DNA from: Bacteroidaceae bacterium
Lineage (GTDB): Bacteria; Bacteroidota; Bacteroidia; Bacteroidales; Bacteroidaceae
NCBI GenBank assembly: GCA_017554605.1
Contig: JAFZIA010000011.1
Coordinates: 1-46,990, forward strand
Direction of reading: 5' to 3'
Length of the DNA stretch: 46,990 nt
Shown: in pieces, positions 24,180 through 32,621 of the stretch
Layout: every line of letters starts with the position of its first letter
How positions within the stretch are numbered: position 1 is the first letter of the stretch
The notes under the pieces: model-generated
The model's input: the letters and a program-made list of their open reading frames with translations, nothing else
What the model was told of the DNA's origin: nothing
Databases searched by the model: none
Program-made: the position numbers and the translations under genes

Positions 24180-26975
24180 GTGAAGAGACACACAATATAC
24201 ATACTCTCCCTGTTACTCATTTTGGCAATTGCCGGGTGCGCCAGCCGTAAGAAGAATACGGCCCAGACACGTATGTACCACTCTTTCTTTGCCCGATACA
24301 ACACATTCTACAACGGAAATGTAGCATTCAGGAAAGCGGCAAAGGCACAGATAGAAGGCCACAAGGACAACTACCTCGAGATTCTGCCATACCTGATAAT
24401 AAGCGACAAGAATACGCAAGGCATTGGCGACGGCGACTATGACAAGGCCATAGACAAGAGCCAAAAAGCTATAAAGAACCACTCGATAAAGAAAAAGCCC
24501 CGCCGCGAGACAGGCAAGAAGCTCACCGAGAAGAAAAAGCGCTTCTACGCACAGAAGGAGTTCAACCCCTTTCTGTGGCGTGCCTGGATTATGCTTGCCG
24601 ATGCCTATTTCGGCAAGGGCGAGTTCACCGAGGCTGCAAGCACATACATCTACATCGGCAAACTCTACGAGAACAACCCCGACGTACTTGCACAGGCAAG
24701 ACTCGGGCTTGCACAATGCTACACCGAAATGGGTTGGCTCTACGAGGCCGAAGACCTGCTCTCGCGCATAAATCGCGACAGTATGCCGCAGCAGCACACA
24801 AACGCCCAGGCAAGGGCACAGGCCAACCTGCTCATACGCCAGGGACGATACAGCGAGGCACTGCCATATATGGAAAAAGCCGCCCGACGCAAAGGCACAG
24901 AGACAATGGAACGCGCCCGCGAATATTACCTTATGGGACAGCTCTACCAACTGACGGGAGAGAAAGATAAGGCATTCCGCAGCTTCGGCAAGGTAATATC
25001 GCTGAGCCCTCCATACGAACTCGAAGTAAACGCACGCATACGTCAGACCGAGACAATGTCGGGCAAGGACCGCAAAAGCATAGTGCGCAAGCTCGAGAGA
25101 ATGATAAAGTCGCCCAAGAACGAGGAGTACCTCTCGCAGCTCTTCTACGCATTGGGCAACGTGCACCTCAATGCCGGCGACACTGCTAAGGCAGTGGAGA
25201 CATACGAGACAGGAGTAGCAAAAGGCAAGGATGGCGGATACGGTGCAGGAATGCTCCATCTGTCGCTCGCCAACATCTACTGGCATCAGCAGAAATACTC
25301 CAAGGCAGCCACCAACTACGAGAAGGCACTTGCCATAATAGACAAAGAAAGCAAGAACTACAACGCATACAAGCAACGCTCCGAGATACTCTCGGAGCTC
25401 GCCCCGCACACCGACATAATAGAAGAGAGCAGCCGCTTCCTCTATTGGTCGTCCCTCACGCGCCAGGAGCTCGACCCCCTTATAGCGCAAAAGATAAAGG
25501 AGGCCGAATTTGAAGCGGAGCTACAGAAGATAATAGACAAGAAGAACCAGAAGGAGCAAAGCGGCAGCGAGCTTGCCAACGCAAACACCGCCGCCAATAT
25601 GAGTACCCCTCAAAACGACGGGCAAAGCAAATGGTATTTCTACAACCCGCAGCTTGTGGCACAAGGAATAACCAACTTTACAAAGACGTGGGGCGACCGC
25701 AAGCTCAAGGATTTCTGGCGACTGAGCCGCGTAGAGCTCACAGCGGCGATGTTCAACAACGACAGCACGTCGGTTGCCGGCGATTCACTCTCCACCGACT
25801 CGCTCGCGGCCGACACGACAGGCATTGAAAGCGTCGAGACAATGAGCGACACACTCTCCACCGACCCCACGACAAGAGAATACTGGATACAGCGTATCCC
25901 CGTCACCGAGGAGCAGAAACAGGCACTACACAGCAAGCTAAGCGATGCTCTCTTCGGCGCTGCACTCATATTCGAGGAGAAAATGGGCAATAAAGAGGCA
26001 GCAATGGCACATTGGGAAAGACTCGTAAATGAATATCCGCAGTACAGCCGCCTTGCCGAAGCATATTACCACCTGTTCCTCTGCTCGGCACGTTGGGGCG
26101 AGAGTGACAAAGCCACTCTTTACAAAGAGCTCCTCATAACCCACTACCCCGACAGCAGTATGACAAAGCAGATACAGGACCCCGACTTTTTCTTGAGCGA
26201 GGCAACCAAGCGCCATAAAGAAGATTCGCTCTACGTGCAGTCCTACGCACAATACTGCGCCCAGGAGTATGACTCGGCAATAGCAAACAGCAGCTACGCG
26301 ATAGACCGGTACCCCAAGGGAGCACACCGTGCACGCTTTATGTTCGTCAATGCCCTTGCAAAGCTCTACTCCAACCGCACCGAGGAGGCCCTCGAAGCCC
26401 TTCAGCTACTGTTAAGCGAATACCCCAAGGACTCAATATCGGATATTGCCAAGGAGATGAACAGCGGAATAAAAGAGGGACGTCTCCTGCATAGCGGTAT
26501 AACCACCTCCATCTGGGAGCGACGCCTCGACGGCAATATAAAGGAGGGCAGCGACAGCCTGCCCACATTCAGCAGCGAGCGCAACGAGCCCTACTACTTC
26601 ATATTGGCATTCCCCAACGACTCGGTAGACGAGAAGCGCCTGCTCTTCGAGGTTGCGCGATACAATTTCTCGCGTTATATGGTGCGCAACTTCACTCTGG
26701 AATTTGAGAGACAAGAACATATAACACTGCTGCAAGTAAAGGAGTTCCTCAATTTCGACGAGACGTTCCTATACAGCAAACGGCTCTACGCCAACAGCGA
26801 GATGTCGCAACTGCTGCAAGGAATAAATGCAATAATAATATCAAAATCGAACCTCGAGCTGTTATTAAAGCATTATACCCTCGGCGACTACCGTACCTTC
26901 TACGAGAAGAACCTGCTCAGTATTCCCGAGCCCGAGATAAAAGGCTACACCCTCGACGAACCCGCATACGAGTAA
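24180..26975 (+). CDS. TPR-repeat lipoprotein, PorW/SprE-like
   Basis: 931 residues with a GTG start that begins a lipoprotein signal (lipobox AIAGC, Cys20). The opening RMYHSFFARYNTFYNGNVAFRKA is typical of PorW/SprE, the outer-membrane lipoprotein tied to the type IX secretion system. Tetratricopeptide-like helical repeats fill about 100-420 (WIMLADAYFGKGEFTEAASTYIYIG, MLHLSLANIYWHQQKYSKAATNYEKAL). A second repeat block lies at about 580-760. A Ser/Thr/Asp-rich linker separates them. A PorX-like regulator gene follows after 30 bp. Function in this organism depends on whether it has a type IX system, which the window does not show. Confidence 0.82.
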   Translation: MKRHTIYILSLLLILAIAGCASRKKNTAQTRMYHSFFARYNTFYNGNVAFRKAAKAQIEGHKDNYLEILPYLIISDKNTQGIGDGDYDKAIDKSQKAIKNHSIKKKPRRETGKKLTEKKKRFYAQKEFNPFLWRAWIMLADAYFGKGEFTEAASTYIYIGKLYENNPDVLAQARLGLAQCYTEMGWLYEAEDLLSRINRDSMPQQHTNAQARAQANLLIRQGRYSEALPYMEKAARRKGTETMERAREYYLMGQLYQLTGEKDKAFRSFGKVISLSPPYELEVNARIRQTETMSGKDRKSIVRKLERMIKSPKNEEYLSQLFYALGNVHLNAGDTAKAVETYETGVAKGKDGGYGAGMLHLSLANIYWHQQKYSKAATNYEKALAIIDKESKNYNAYKQRSEILSELAPHTDIIEESSRFLYWSSLTRQELDPLIAQKIKEAEFEAELQKIIDKKNQKEQSGSELANANTAANMSTPQNDGQSKWYFYNPQLVAQGITNFTKTWGDRKLKDFWRLSRVELTAAMFNNDSTSVAGDSLSTDSLAADTTGIESVETMSDTLSTDPTTREYWIQRIPVTEEQKQALHSKLSDALFGAALIFEEKMGNKEAAMAHWERLVNEYPQYSRLAEAYYHLFLCSARWGESDKATLYKELLITHYPDSSMTKQIQDPDFFLSEATKRHKEDSLYVQSYAQYCAQEYDSAIANSSYAIDRYPKGAHRARFMFVNALAKLYSNRTEEALEALQLLLSEYPKDSISDIAKEMNSGIKEGRLLHSGITTSIWERRLDGNIKEGSDSLPTFSSERNEPYYFILAFPNDSVDEKRLLFEVARYNFSRYMVRNFTLEFERQEHITLLQVKEFLNFDETFLYSKRLYANSEMSQLLQGINAIIISKSNLELLLKHYTLGDYRTFYEKNLLSIPEPEIKGYTLDEPAYE

Positions 26976-27005
26976 CAAGAAGAACCCTATTATAGAATAA
27001 GGAGT

Positions 27006-28553
27006 ATGACATACAAGCTATTATGGGCCGATGATGAGATTGAACTGTTGAACGCCCACGTAATATTTCTACAGAACAAAGGCTACGACGTTACCCAGGT
27101 AACGAACGGGCTCGACGCAATAGAGGCGTGCAAGGAAGAGACATTCGACCTTGTGCTCCTCGACGAGAATATGCCAGGACTAAGCGGCCTGGAGACACTC
27201 GTGAAGATAAAGGAGATACAGCCCGAAATTCCCATAGTGATGGTTACGAAAAGCGAAGAGGAGGACATTATGGAACAGGCCATAGGCTCACAGATAGCCG
27301 ACTATCTTATAAAGCCAGTCAACCCCCACCAGATACTTCTTGCACTCAAGAAGAACATACACAAGAAAGAGATTGTAGCCGAACAGACCAACAGCGCCTA
27401 CCAGCAGAATTTCGGCAAGCTGGGAATGCTCATATCCGACTCCCTCACAACCGAGGACTGGATAAACGTGTACAGGAAGCTTGTCTACTGGGAGTTCGAG
27501 CTCGAGAATGCCGAGAGCGGAATGCATGAGATGCTGAAGGCACAGGGCGACGAGGCAAACAATATGTACGCACGCTTTGTGAAGAAGAACTACCTGCAGT
27601 GGATAAACAGCCCGCGCGAGGAGCGCCCGCTGATGAGCCACGATCTCTTCCGTGAACGCATATTCCCGCTCATAGACCGTGGCGAGAAGGTTTTTCTCAT
27701 ACTCATAGACAACTTCCGCTACGACCAATGGCGCGTCCTTGCAAAAGAGCTCGCCCCCGACTTTACGATAGACGAGGAGCTCTACACAAGCATACTGCCC
27801 ACCGCGACACAGTATGCACGCAACGCAATATTCTCGGGACTGATGCCCGCGCAGATTAAAAGTATGTACCCCAATCTGTGGGTAGACGAAGAAGAGGACG
27901 AGGGAAAGAACCTCAACGAGAAGATGCTCATAGAGACACAGATAGCACGCTACCGCCGCCGCGACACATTCTCGTACAACAAGGTAATAAACTCCACCGC
28001 TGCCGACCGTTACATAGACACCATAAACAACCTGCAAGGCAACGACCTTAACGTGCTTGTGATGAATTTCATAGATATGCTCTCGCACGCACGCACCGAG
28101 TCGATGATGGTGCGCGAGCTTGCATCGAACGAAGCAGCCTACCGCTCAATAACCCACTCGTGGATACGCCACTCGGCCGTGACACGCCTCTTCCGCTACC
28201 TTGCGGCAAGCGACTACACGGTAATACTCACAACCGACCACGGCAGCGTACAGGTGCGCAACGCAGTAAAGGTGGTGGGCGACAAGAACACCAACACCAA
28301 CCTGCGCTACAAGCTGGGCAAGACACTGGGCTACAACCCCAAGGAGGTATTCGAGATAAAAGAGCCGTCAAAGGCAATGCTGCCCGCGCCCAACGTGAGC
28401 ACAAGCTACATATTTGCCACGAACGATGACTTTTTTGCCTATCCCAACAACTACAACCATTATGTATCATACTATCGCGACACCTTCCAGCACGGAGGAG
28501 TGTCACTCGAGGAGATGCTCATACCAATAGTAACACTAAGACCCAAAAGATAA
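27006..28553 (+). CDS. porX: PorX-like response regulator: receiver plus PglZ/alkaline-phosphatase-like domain
   Basis: 515 residues. Residues 1-120 are a CheY-type receiver with acidic pocket DDE at 9-11, phosphoacceptor Asp53 in LLDENMPG and Lys in IKPVNP. After a helical linker, about 215-515 form a PglZ-type alkaline-phosphatase-superfamily domain: VFLILIDNFRYDQW, ILPTATQYARNAIFSG with the nucleophile threonine, MNFIDMLSHAR, TTDHGS and QHGGVSLEEM supply likely metal ligands. This is the PorX architecture, known to control type IX secretion genes and reported to act on nucleotide substrates. It lies next to a PorW-like gene and overlaps tsaE by one base. Confidence 0.92.
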   Translation: MTYKLLWADDEIELLNAHVIFLQNKGYDVTQVTNGLDAIEACKEETFDLVLLDENMPGLSGLETLVKIKEIQPEIPIVMVTKSEEEDIMEQAIGSQIADYLIKPVNPHQILLALKKNIHKKEIVAEQTNSAYQQNFGKLGMLISDSLTTEDWINVYRKLVYWEFELENAESGMHEMLKAQGDEANNMYARFVKKNYLQWINSPREERPLMSHDLFRERIFPLIDRGEKVFLILIDNFRYDQWRVLAKELAPDFTIDEELYTSILPTATQYARNAIFSGLMPAQIKSMYPNLWVDEEEDEGKNLNEKMLIETQIARYRRRDTFSYNKVINSTAADRYIDTINNLQGNDLNVLVMNFIDMLSHARTESMMVRELASNEAAYRSITHSWIRHSAVTRLFRYLAASDYTVILTTDHGSVQVRNAVKVVGDKNTNTNLRYKLGKTLGYNPKEVFEIKEPSKAMLPAPNVSTSYIFATNDDFFAYPNNYNHYVSYYRDTFQHGGVSLEEMLIPIVTLRPKR

Positions 28554-28972
28554 TGAAACACACAATAGAAATAAAAGGAATAGAAGAATATCCCGCAGCA
28601 GCGCGCGAGTTTATCCACAAGATGGACGACAGGCGCATATTTGCCTTCTACGGCAGTATGGGAGCAGGAAAGACCACATTTATAAAGAGCCTGTGCGAGG
28701 CTATGGGCGTTGAGGACGCAATAAACTCGCCCACCTTTGCCATAGTGAACGAATATGCCGACGCCTGCGGAGAGACAATCTACCACTTCGACTTTTACCG
28801 CATAAAGAGCATAGCCGAGGTATACAATATGGGCTACGAGGAGTACCTCTACAGCAACGCCTACTGCTTCATAGAGTGGCCCGAGCTCATAGAAGAGCTG
28901 CTGCCCGGGGAGACAGTGAGGGTAAACATCGTGGAGAACCCCGACGGAACACGTACAATAACAATGGAATGA
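28553..28972 (+). CDS. tsaE: tRNA threonylcarbamoyladenosine biosynthesis ATPase TsaE
   Basis: 139 residues, the usual size. P-loop GSMGAGKT at 34-41, switch segment NSPTFAIVNEY, Walker-B-like YHFDFYRIK, and the C-terminal FIEWPELIEELLP are all expected. TsaE powers the TsaB-TsaD complex that makes t6A37 in ANN-decoding tRNAs. The start overlaps the porX stop as TAATG, implying translational coupling. A dispersed repeat (family C) follows. Confidence 0.96.
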   Translation: MKHTIEIKGIEEYPAAAREFIHKMDDRRIFAFYGSMGAGKTTFIKSLCEAMGVEDAINSPTFAIVNEYADACGETIYHFDFYRIKSIAEVYNMGYEEYLYSNAYCFIEWPELIEELLPGETVRVNIVENPDGTRTITME

Positions 28973-28982
28973 CAAAACCACA

Positions 28983-29071
28983 TTTTGTCATCGGTGAGTT
29001 TTGCAGCCATAGGTCGCGTGAAGCATAGACGAAGTTTATGCCACGCGGGTGGCTAAAAGCAAAACGAGCCA
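28983..29071. repeat. Repeat family C, copy 1: structured intergenic repeat
   Basis: An 89-bp stretch recurs at 46648-46736; across the 79-bp core, 71 positions are identical. The middle can fold: GCCA with TGGC on the outside, then CGCGTG with CACGCG, then GCATA with TATGC. One difference between copies (T here, C in copy 2) keeps a pair with G. It lies between tsaE and a small unknown gene. No protein is encoded. Confidence 0.7.
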
Positions 29072-29119
29072 ATGACTTTGCAAATATAGAATGACACTAA
29101 CGAAAAAACCTTATATATT

Positions 29120-29449
29120 ATGAAGATAAACGCAAACGCCACAGGCACACGCACAATTGAAGTAAACGAAGAGCAGTTGCAGACAATACGCCGTTACTCA
29201 CTCTTTGAACGCATAGCCAACAGCATCGGCACAGTGGACGAAGAGAGCCTCGAGAAGCTGCGTTGCACAGTACGCTCACTCATAGCCTCGCAGGAGGAGG
29301 ACAGCAAGGCGCTGCTCACACTCGCCCTTGTCCTTTACGACGAGAATATGAAGTCATTGGGACTCAAGAACCTCATCACCCTGTACAACGAGTGGCTCGC
29401 CCAGCAGCCCACAGAGACAGAAGAGACAAACAACAAAGAAAACTGTTAA
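29120..29449 (+). CDS. Hypothetical protein, 109 aa
   Basis: I do not recognise this family. The protein is 109 residues, cytoplasmic and mostly helical, with EEQLQTIRRYSLFERIANSIGTV and ESLEKLRCTVRSLIASQEEDSKALLTLALVLYDEN as the main helices; it ends in a Glu/Thr/Asn-rich tail. It has no signal peptide. It lies 7 bp before the YgiQ radical SAM gene and is probably co-transcribed with it. The spacing and codon use match its neighbours, which supports a real gene. Confidence 0.65.
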   Translation: MKINANATGTRTIEVNEEQLQTIRRYSLFERIANSIGTVDEESLEKLRCTVRSLIASQEEDSKALLTLALVLYDENMKSLGLKNLITLYNEWLAQQPTETEETNNKENC

Positions 29450-29456
29450 GGATATA

Positions 29457-31307
29457 ATGTCTGAAAGAAAAATCACCGACTGGTTGCCCACCACGCGCAA
29501 AGAGGCAGATATGCGCGGCTGGGACACACTCGACGTAGTAATGTTCAGTGGCGACGCCTACGTCGACCACCCCTCTTTTGGAGCAGCAGTCATCGGACGA
29601 CTGTTGGAGGCCGAGGGATTGCGTGTGGCAATAGTACCCCAGCCCAACTGGCAGGACGACCTGCGCGACTTCAAGAAGATGGGCCGCCCCCGTCTGTTCT
29701 TTGGAATATCGGCAGGCTGTATGGACTCTATGGTCAACAAATACACCGCAGCCAAGCGCTTCCGCTCCGAGGATGCCTACTCGCCCGACGGCAAACACAG
29801 TATGCGCCCCGAATATGCAACCACGGTATACTCGACTGCACTGAAGAAACTCTTTCCCGACGCCCCCGTCGTGATTGGAGGAATAGAGGCGTCGATGCGC
29901 CGTTTCACACACTACGACTATTGGCAGGACACCCTCAAGAAGAGCATTCTTGCCGACAGCGGAGCCGATGTCCTTGTCTACGGAATGGGCGAGCAGCCGA
30001 TACTCTCTATTGCCCACGCACTCAAAGAGGACATAGAAAAGAGCGGCGAGGAATATATGACAGCGGCACGCGCAAGCGAGCTCACACGCGACATACGCCA
30101 GACGGGACACCTGCTCCGCCAGGCAATAGAGCCACAGGAGAACGACCGTCTGCTCTTCCCGCACCAGGAGTGCCTCAAGAGCAAGGAGAAGCAGGCCGCC
30201 AACTTCCTTGCAATAGAAAAGGAGTCGAACAGAGTAAACGCCAAGCGCCTCATACAGCCCACCGACGAAGGCTGCGTGGTTGTCAACCCGCCCTTTCCCA
30301 CGATGACCACCGAGCAGCTCGACCACAGCTTCGACCTGCCCTACACTCGCCTCCCGCACCCAAAATACAAAGGCAAGCGCATACCCGCCTACGATATGAT
30401 AAAATTCTCGGTGAACATACACCGCGGCTGCTTCGGCGGCTGCGCATTCTGCACAATATCGGCACATCAGGGCAAGTTCATCGCCAACCGCAGCACCGGG
30501 AGCATCATACGCGAGATTAAGGAAATTGCCAAGCTGCCCGACTTCAAGGGCTACCTGAGCGACCTTGGCGGCCCCTCGGCAAATATGTATATGATGAAGG
30601 GACGCAACAGCGAGCTGTGTGCAAAATGCTCGCGCCACTCGTGCATACAGCCCCGTGTGTGCCCCAACCTGAATATGGACCACACACCGCTGCTCGAACT
30701 GTACAAGGAGGTGGACGCACTGCCGCAGATAAAGAAAAGCTTCATCGGCAGCGGAGTGCGATACGATATGCTGCTGCACAAGACAGGCGACAAGGCACTC
30801 GACGAAGCCTCGGCACGCTACACCGAGGAGCTTATACGCAACCACGTCAGCGGACGTCTGAAAGTGGCCCCCGAGCACACTAACGAAAATGTACTCAAGC
30901 TTATGCGCAAGCCCCCGTTCAAGCTGTTCCACGAGTTCAAGCGCATATTCGACAACATTAACCGCCGCTACAGCCTCAAGCAGCAGATTATCCCCTACTT
31001 CATAAGCAGCCACCCCGGCAGCACAGTGGAGAGTATGGCCGAGCTTGCCGCCGAGACAAAGCAGCTAAACTTTCATCTGGAACAGGTGCAGGACTTCACA
31101 CCCACCCCAATGACAATGTCAACGGAGATGTACTACACAGGCATAAACCCCGAAAACAAGGAGAGCATCTACTGCGCACGCTCGATGCGCGACAAGGAGG
31201 CACAGAGAATGTTCTTCTTCTGGTACAAGCCCGAGGAGCGCAAACGCCTGCGCGACATTCTCAAGAAGATGAAGAGAAACGACCTTATACAAAAGATGAA
31301 CATATAA
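29457..31307 (+). CDS. YgiQ family radical SAM protein
   Basis: 616 residues. The N-terminal UPF0313 domain (about 10-300) contains FFGISAGCMDSMVNKYT and VVIGGIEASMRRFTHYDYW. The radical SAM cluster motif CxxxCxxC is Cys325, Cys329 and Cys332 in HRGCFGGCAFC. A further Cys-rich stretch follows (ELCAKCSRHSCIQPRVCPN). The C-terminal region contains KVAPEHTNENVLKLMRKP and YFISSHPGST. The family binds a 4Fe-4S cluster and S-adenosylmethionine; its physiological reaction is not known. It ends a long operon and is followed by a perfect hairpin. Confidence 0.95.
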   Translation: MSERKITDWLPTTRKEADMRGWDTLDVVMFSGDAYVDHPSFGAAVIGRLLEAEGLRVAIVPQPNWQDDLRDFKKMGRPRLFFGISAGCMDSMVNKYTAAKRFRSEDAYSPDGKHSMRPEYATTVYSTALKKLFPDAPVVIGGIEASMRRFTHYDYWQDTLKKSILADSGADVLVYGMGEQPILSIAHALKEDIEKSGEEYMTAARASELTRDIRQTGHLLRQAIEPQENDRLLFPHQECLKSKEKQAANFLAIEKESNRVNAKRLIQPTDEGCVVVNPPFPTMTTEQLDHSFDLPYTRLPHPKYKGKRIPAYDMIKFSVNIHRGCFGGCAFCTISAHQGKFIANRSTGSIIREIKEIAKLPDFKGYLSDLGGPSANMYMMKGRNSELCAKCSRHSCIQPRVCPNLNMDHTPLLELYKEVDALPQIKKSFIGSGVRYDMLLHKTGDKALDEASARYTEELIRNHVSGRLKVAPEHTNENVLKLMRKPPFKLFHEFKRIFDNINRRYSLKQQIIPYFISSHPGSTVESMAELAAETKQLNFHLEQVQDFTPTPMTMSTEMYYTGINPENKESIYCARSMRDKEAQRMFFFWYKPEERKRLRDILKKMKRNDLIQKMNI

Positions 31308-31308
31308 G

Positions 31309-31355
31309 CAATCAATAGGGGTGGTTGACCGACGGTCAACCACCCCTATTGATTG
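31309..31355. terminator. Bidirectional terminator: 22-bp perfect stem with 3-nt loop
   Basis: The stem is 31309-31330 paired without mismatch to 31334-31355; the loop is GAC. It includes the core GGGGTGGTTGACC. It starts 2 bp after the ygiQ-like stop and lies 15 bp before the stop of the convergent lipoprotein gene, so it can end transcription from both sides. T-tracts are short (TATTGATTGTAT), so termination rests mainly on stem strength. Confidence 0.88.
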
Positions 31356-31369
31356 TATCGGAAAGTTTC

Positions 31370-32200
31370 TTACTCCTCAGCACCAGTCACATCGTACTTC
31401 TGCTTGCTGCGTATAAGGAAATTTATATGACGCTCGGCCTCTGCACGCGAATCCTTCATCTCTTCAATCGCCTGTATAGCCCGTGCCAGCTCCAGTATTT
31501 TCACAACCGCAGCAGCGTCCTCGGCACGCAGCGTATAGCTGTACTCTGTCCCACCTGTAAGGCGCACGGTAATAGTCCCCTTTGCAGTAGCGATAAAATC
31601 CATCAGGCCACCATCTTTCCCGTATACGAAGTCGAGTCGCTCCGACGTTGCACCAAGATGCTTGGAGGTGTGCTTGCTTGCAGGCTCACTGCACTCGGCA
31701 TACTCCCCGCCGCAAGAGACACGCACCGTGGTGTGGCGTATCGCCTTGCCGCGATAGAAAGACGACAATTTCACTGCACCCTTCTCGTCGACCGTTGCAC
31801 GCAGATAGGAAACACCCACGTTGTTCTTTATCTCCTGCGAAGGAATCACATAATTGCCCACGTCCTGATAGCGGCTGTCCTTGTCGAGGATAAACTGCGG
31901 CAGGAGCGAGTCGCGCACGGCACACAGCGCAGCAAGCTGCGTATCGTAGAACTCAAGACTGCGGCTCTGCTCGGCAAGCTCAACGTCGCGTTGCAACCTC
32001 AGCGCCTGCCGGCGTACCTTGAACGCCTTGCGATAGCTCTTTTTCACACTGTCCAACAGAAGCTTGGCCTTTGAATAGTCCTGTGCCTCGTATGCCACAA
32101 GAGCCTCATCGACCAGATTTTGCGCCTTACGTTCCATACTCTCGCCGCACGACGCAAGAATGAGCGCAACGGCAAACAAAGCAAATATATGTCTCATCAT
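31370..32200 (-). CDS. Lipoprotein of unknown function, 276 aa
   Basis: Two adjacent ATGs (32200 and 32197) are possible starts. The lipobox LILASC gives Cys18. The mature protein begins with a helical, TPR-like segment (KAQNLVDEALVAYEAQDYSKAKLLLDSVKKSYRKAFKVRRQALRLQRDVELAEQ), then beta-rich sequence with SYLRATVDEKGAVKLSSFYRGK and TVRLTGGTEYSYTLRAED. A helical tail ends the protein. No family name is recognised. Expected location is the periplasm or outer membrane. It is a single-gene unit with a TATCTTCG box 26 bp upstream. Confidence 0.75.
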   Translation of the reverse strand: MMRHIFALFAVALILASCGESMERKAQNLVDEALVAYEAQDYSKAKLLLDSVKKSYRKAFKVRRQALRLQRDVELAEQSRSLEFYDTQLAALCAVRDSLLPQFILDKDSRYQDVGNYVIPSQEIKNNVGVSYLRATVDEKGAVKLSSFYRGKAIRHTTVRVSCGGEYAECSEPASKHTSKHLGATSERLDFVYGKDGGLMDFIATAKGTITVRLTGGTEYSYTLRAEDAAAVVKILELARAIQAIEEMKDSRAEAERHINFLIRSKQKYDVTGAEE

Positions 32201-32225
32201 AAAAAATTTTAATTATTTATCGGTG

Positions 32226-32233
32226 CGAAGATA
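32226..32233 (-). promoter_or_regulatory. -7 box of the unknown lipoprotein gene
   Basis: Minus-strand TATCTTCG followed by C, matching TAnnTTCG, 26 bp before the ATG. Confidence 0.55.
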
Positions 32234-32310
32234 ATAATTTATATTAAAAAAAACTATTTTTGGGAATCAAGAAGCTGCATACAACATTACAAACACAAAA
32301 ACAAAGCACT

Positions 32311-32565
32311 ATGGAAAAAGTCTTTATAGCTATTGCAATTGCAGCACCCACACTGTTGAGTGCATCGGCAGGCACACCGAACGAACTGGATTTCAGCCAT
32401 ATATCGGCAATGCTCATTGTATTCTCGTTTTTCTTGCTGGTAGTGATAGCCCTGCTTCTCATTTTCCGCGAGGTTATATGCTGGTACTTCAAGATAAACA
32501 AGATTGACAAGCAGCAGCAAGAGATACTGCGCCTATTAAAAGAGCTTAAAGCAAAGGAGAAGTAA
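32311..32565 (+). CDS. Small membrane protein, 84 aa
   Basis: 84 residues from the ATG at 32311. Residues about 1-20 are a hydrophobic signal-like segment. A short polar loop (GTPNELDFSHIS) and a second strong transmembrane helix (about 32-55, MLIVFSFFLLVVIALLLIF) follow. The C-terminal cytoplasmic tail is charged and coiled-coil-like (KIDKQQQEILRLLKELKAKEK). Small proteins of this layout are common in Bacteroidetes but have no known function that I can name. It stands alone between a divergent lipoprotein gene and the tRNA nucleotidyltransferase gene. Confidence 0.65.
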   Translation: MEKVFIAIAIAAPTLLSASAGTPNELDFSHISAMLIVFSFFLLVVIALLLIFREVICWYFKINKIDKQQQEILRLLKELKAKEK

Positions 32566-32589
32566 TTTTATTTTTACATAAAAAATCGC

Positions 32590-32597
32590 TATCTTCG
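32590..32597 (+). promoter_or_regulatory. -7 box of the tRNA nucleotidyltransferase gene
   Basis: TATCTTCG followed by CAC, matching TAnnTTCG, 24 bp before the ATG at 32622. No clear TTTG at -33. Confidence 0.55.
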
Positions 32598-32621
32598 CAC
32601 TGTATTATTCAGAGACAAAAT

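Noticed and set aside
24213-25490. 425-codon minus-strand frame opposite the PorW-like gene
   Set aside because: No domain signatures and complete overlap with the TPR lipoprotein gene.
29376-31013. 545-codon open frame on the minus strand opposite the YgiQ gene
   Set aside because: It is the mirror of a strongly supported radical SAM gene; its translation is Val/Cys/Leu-rich without family features.
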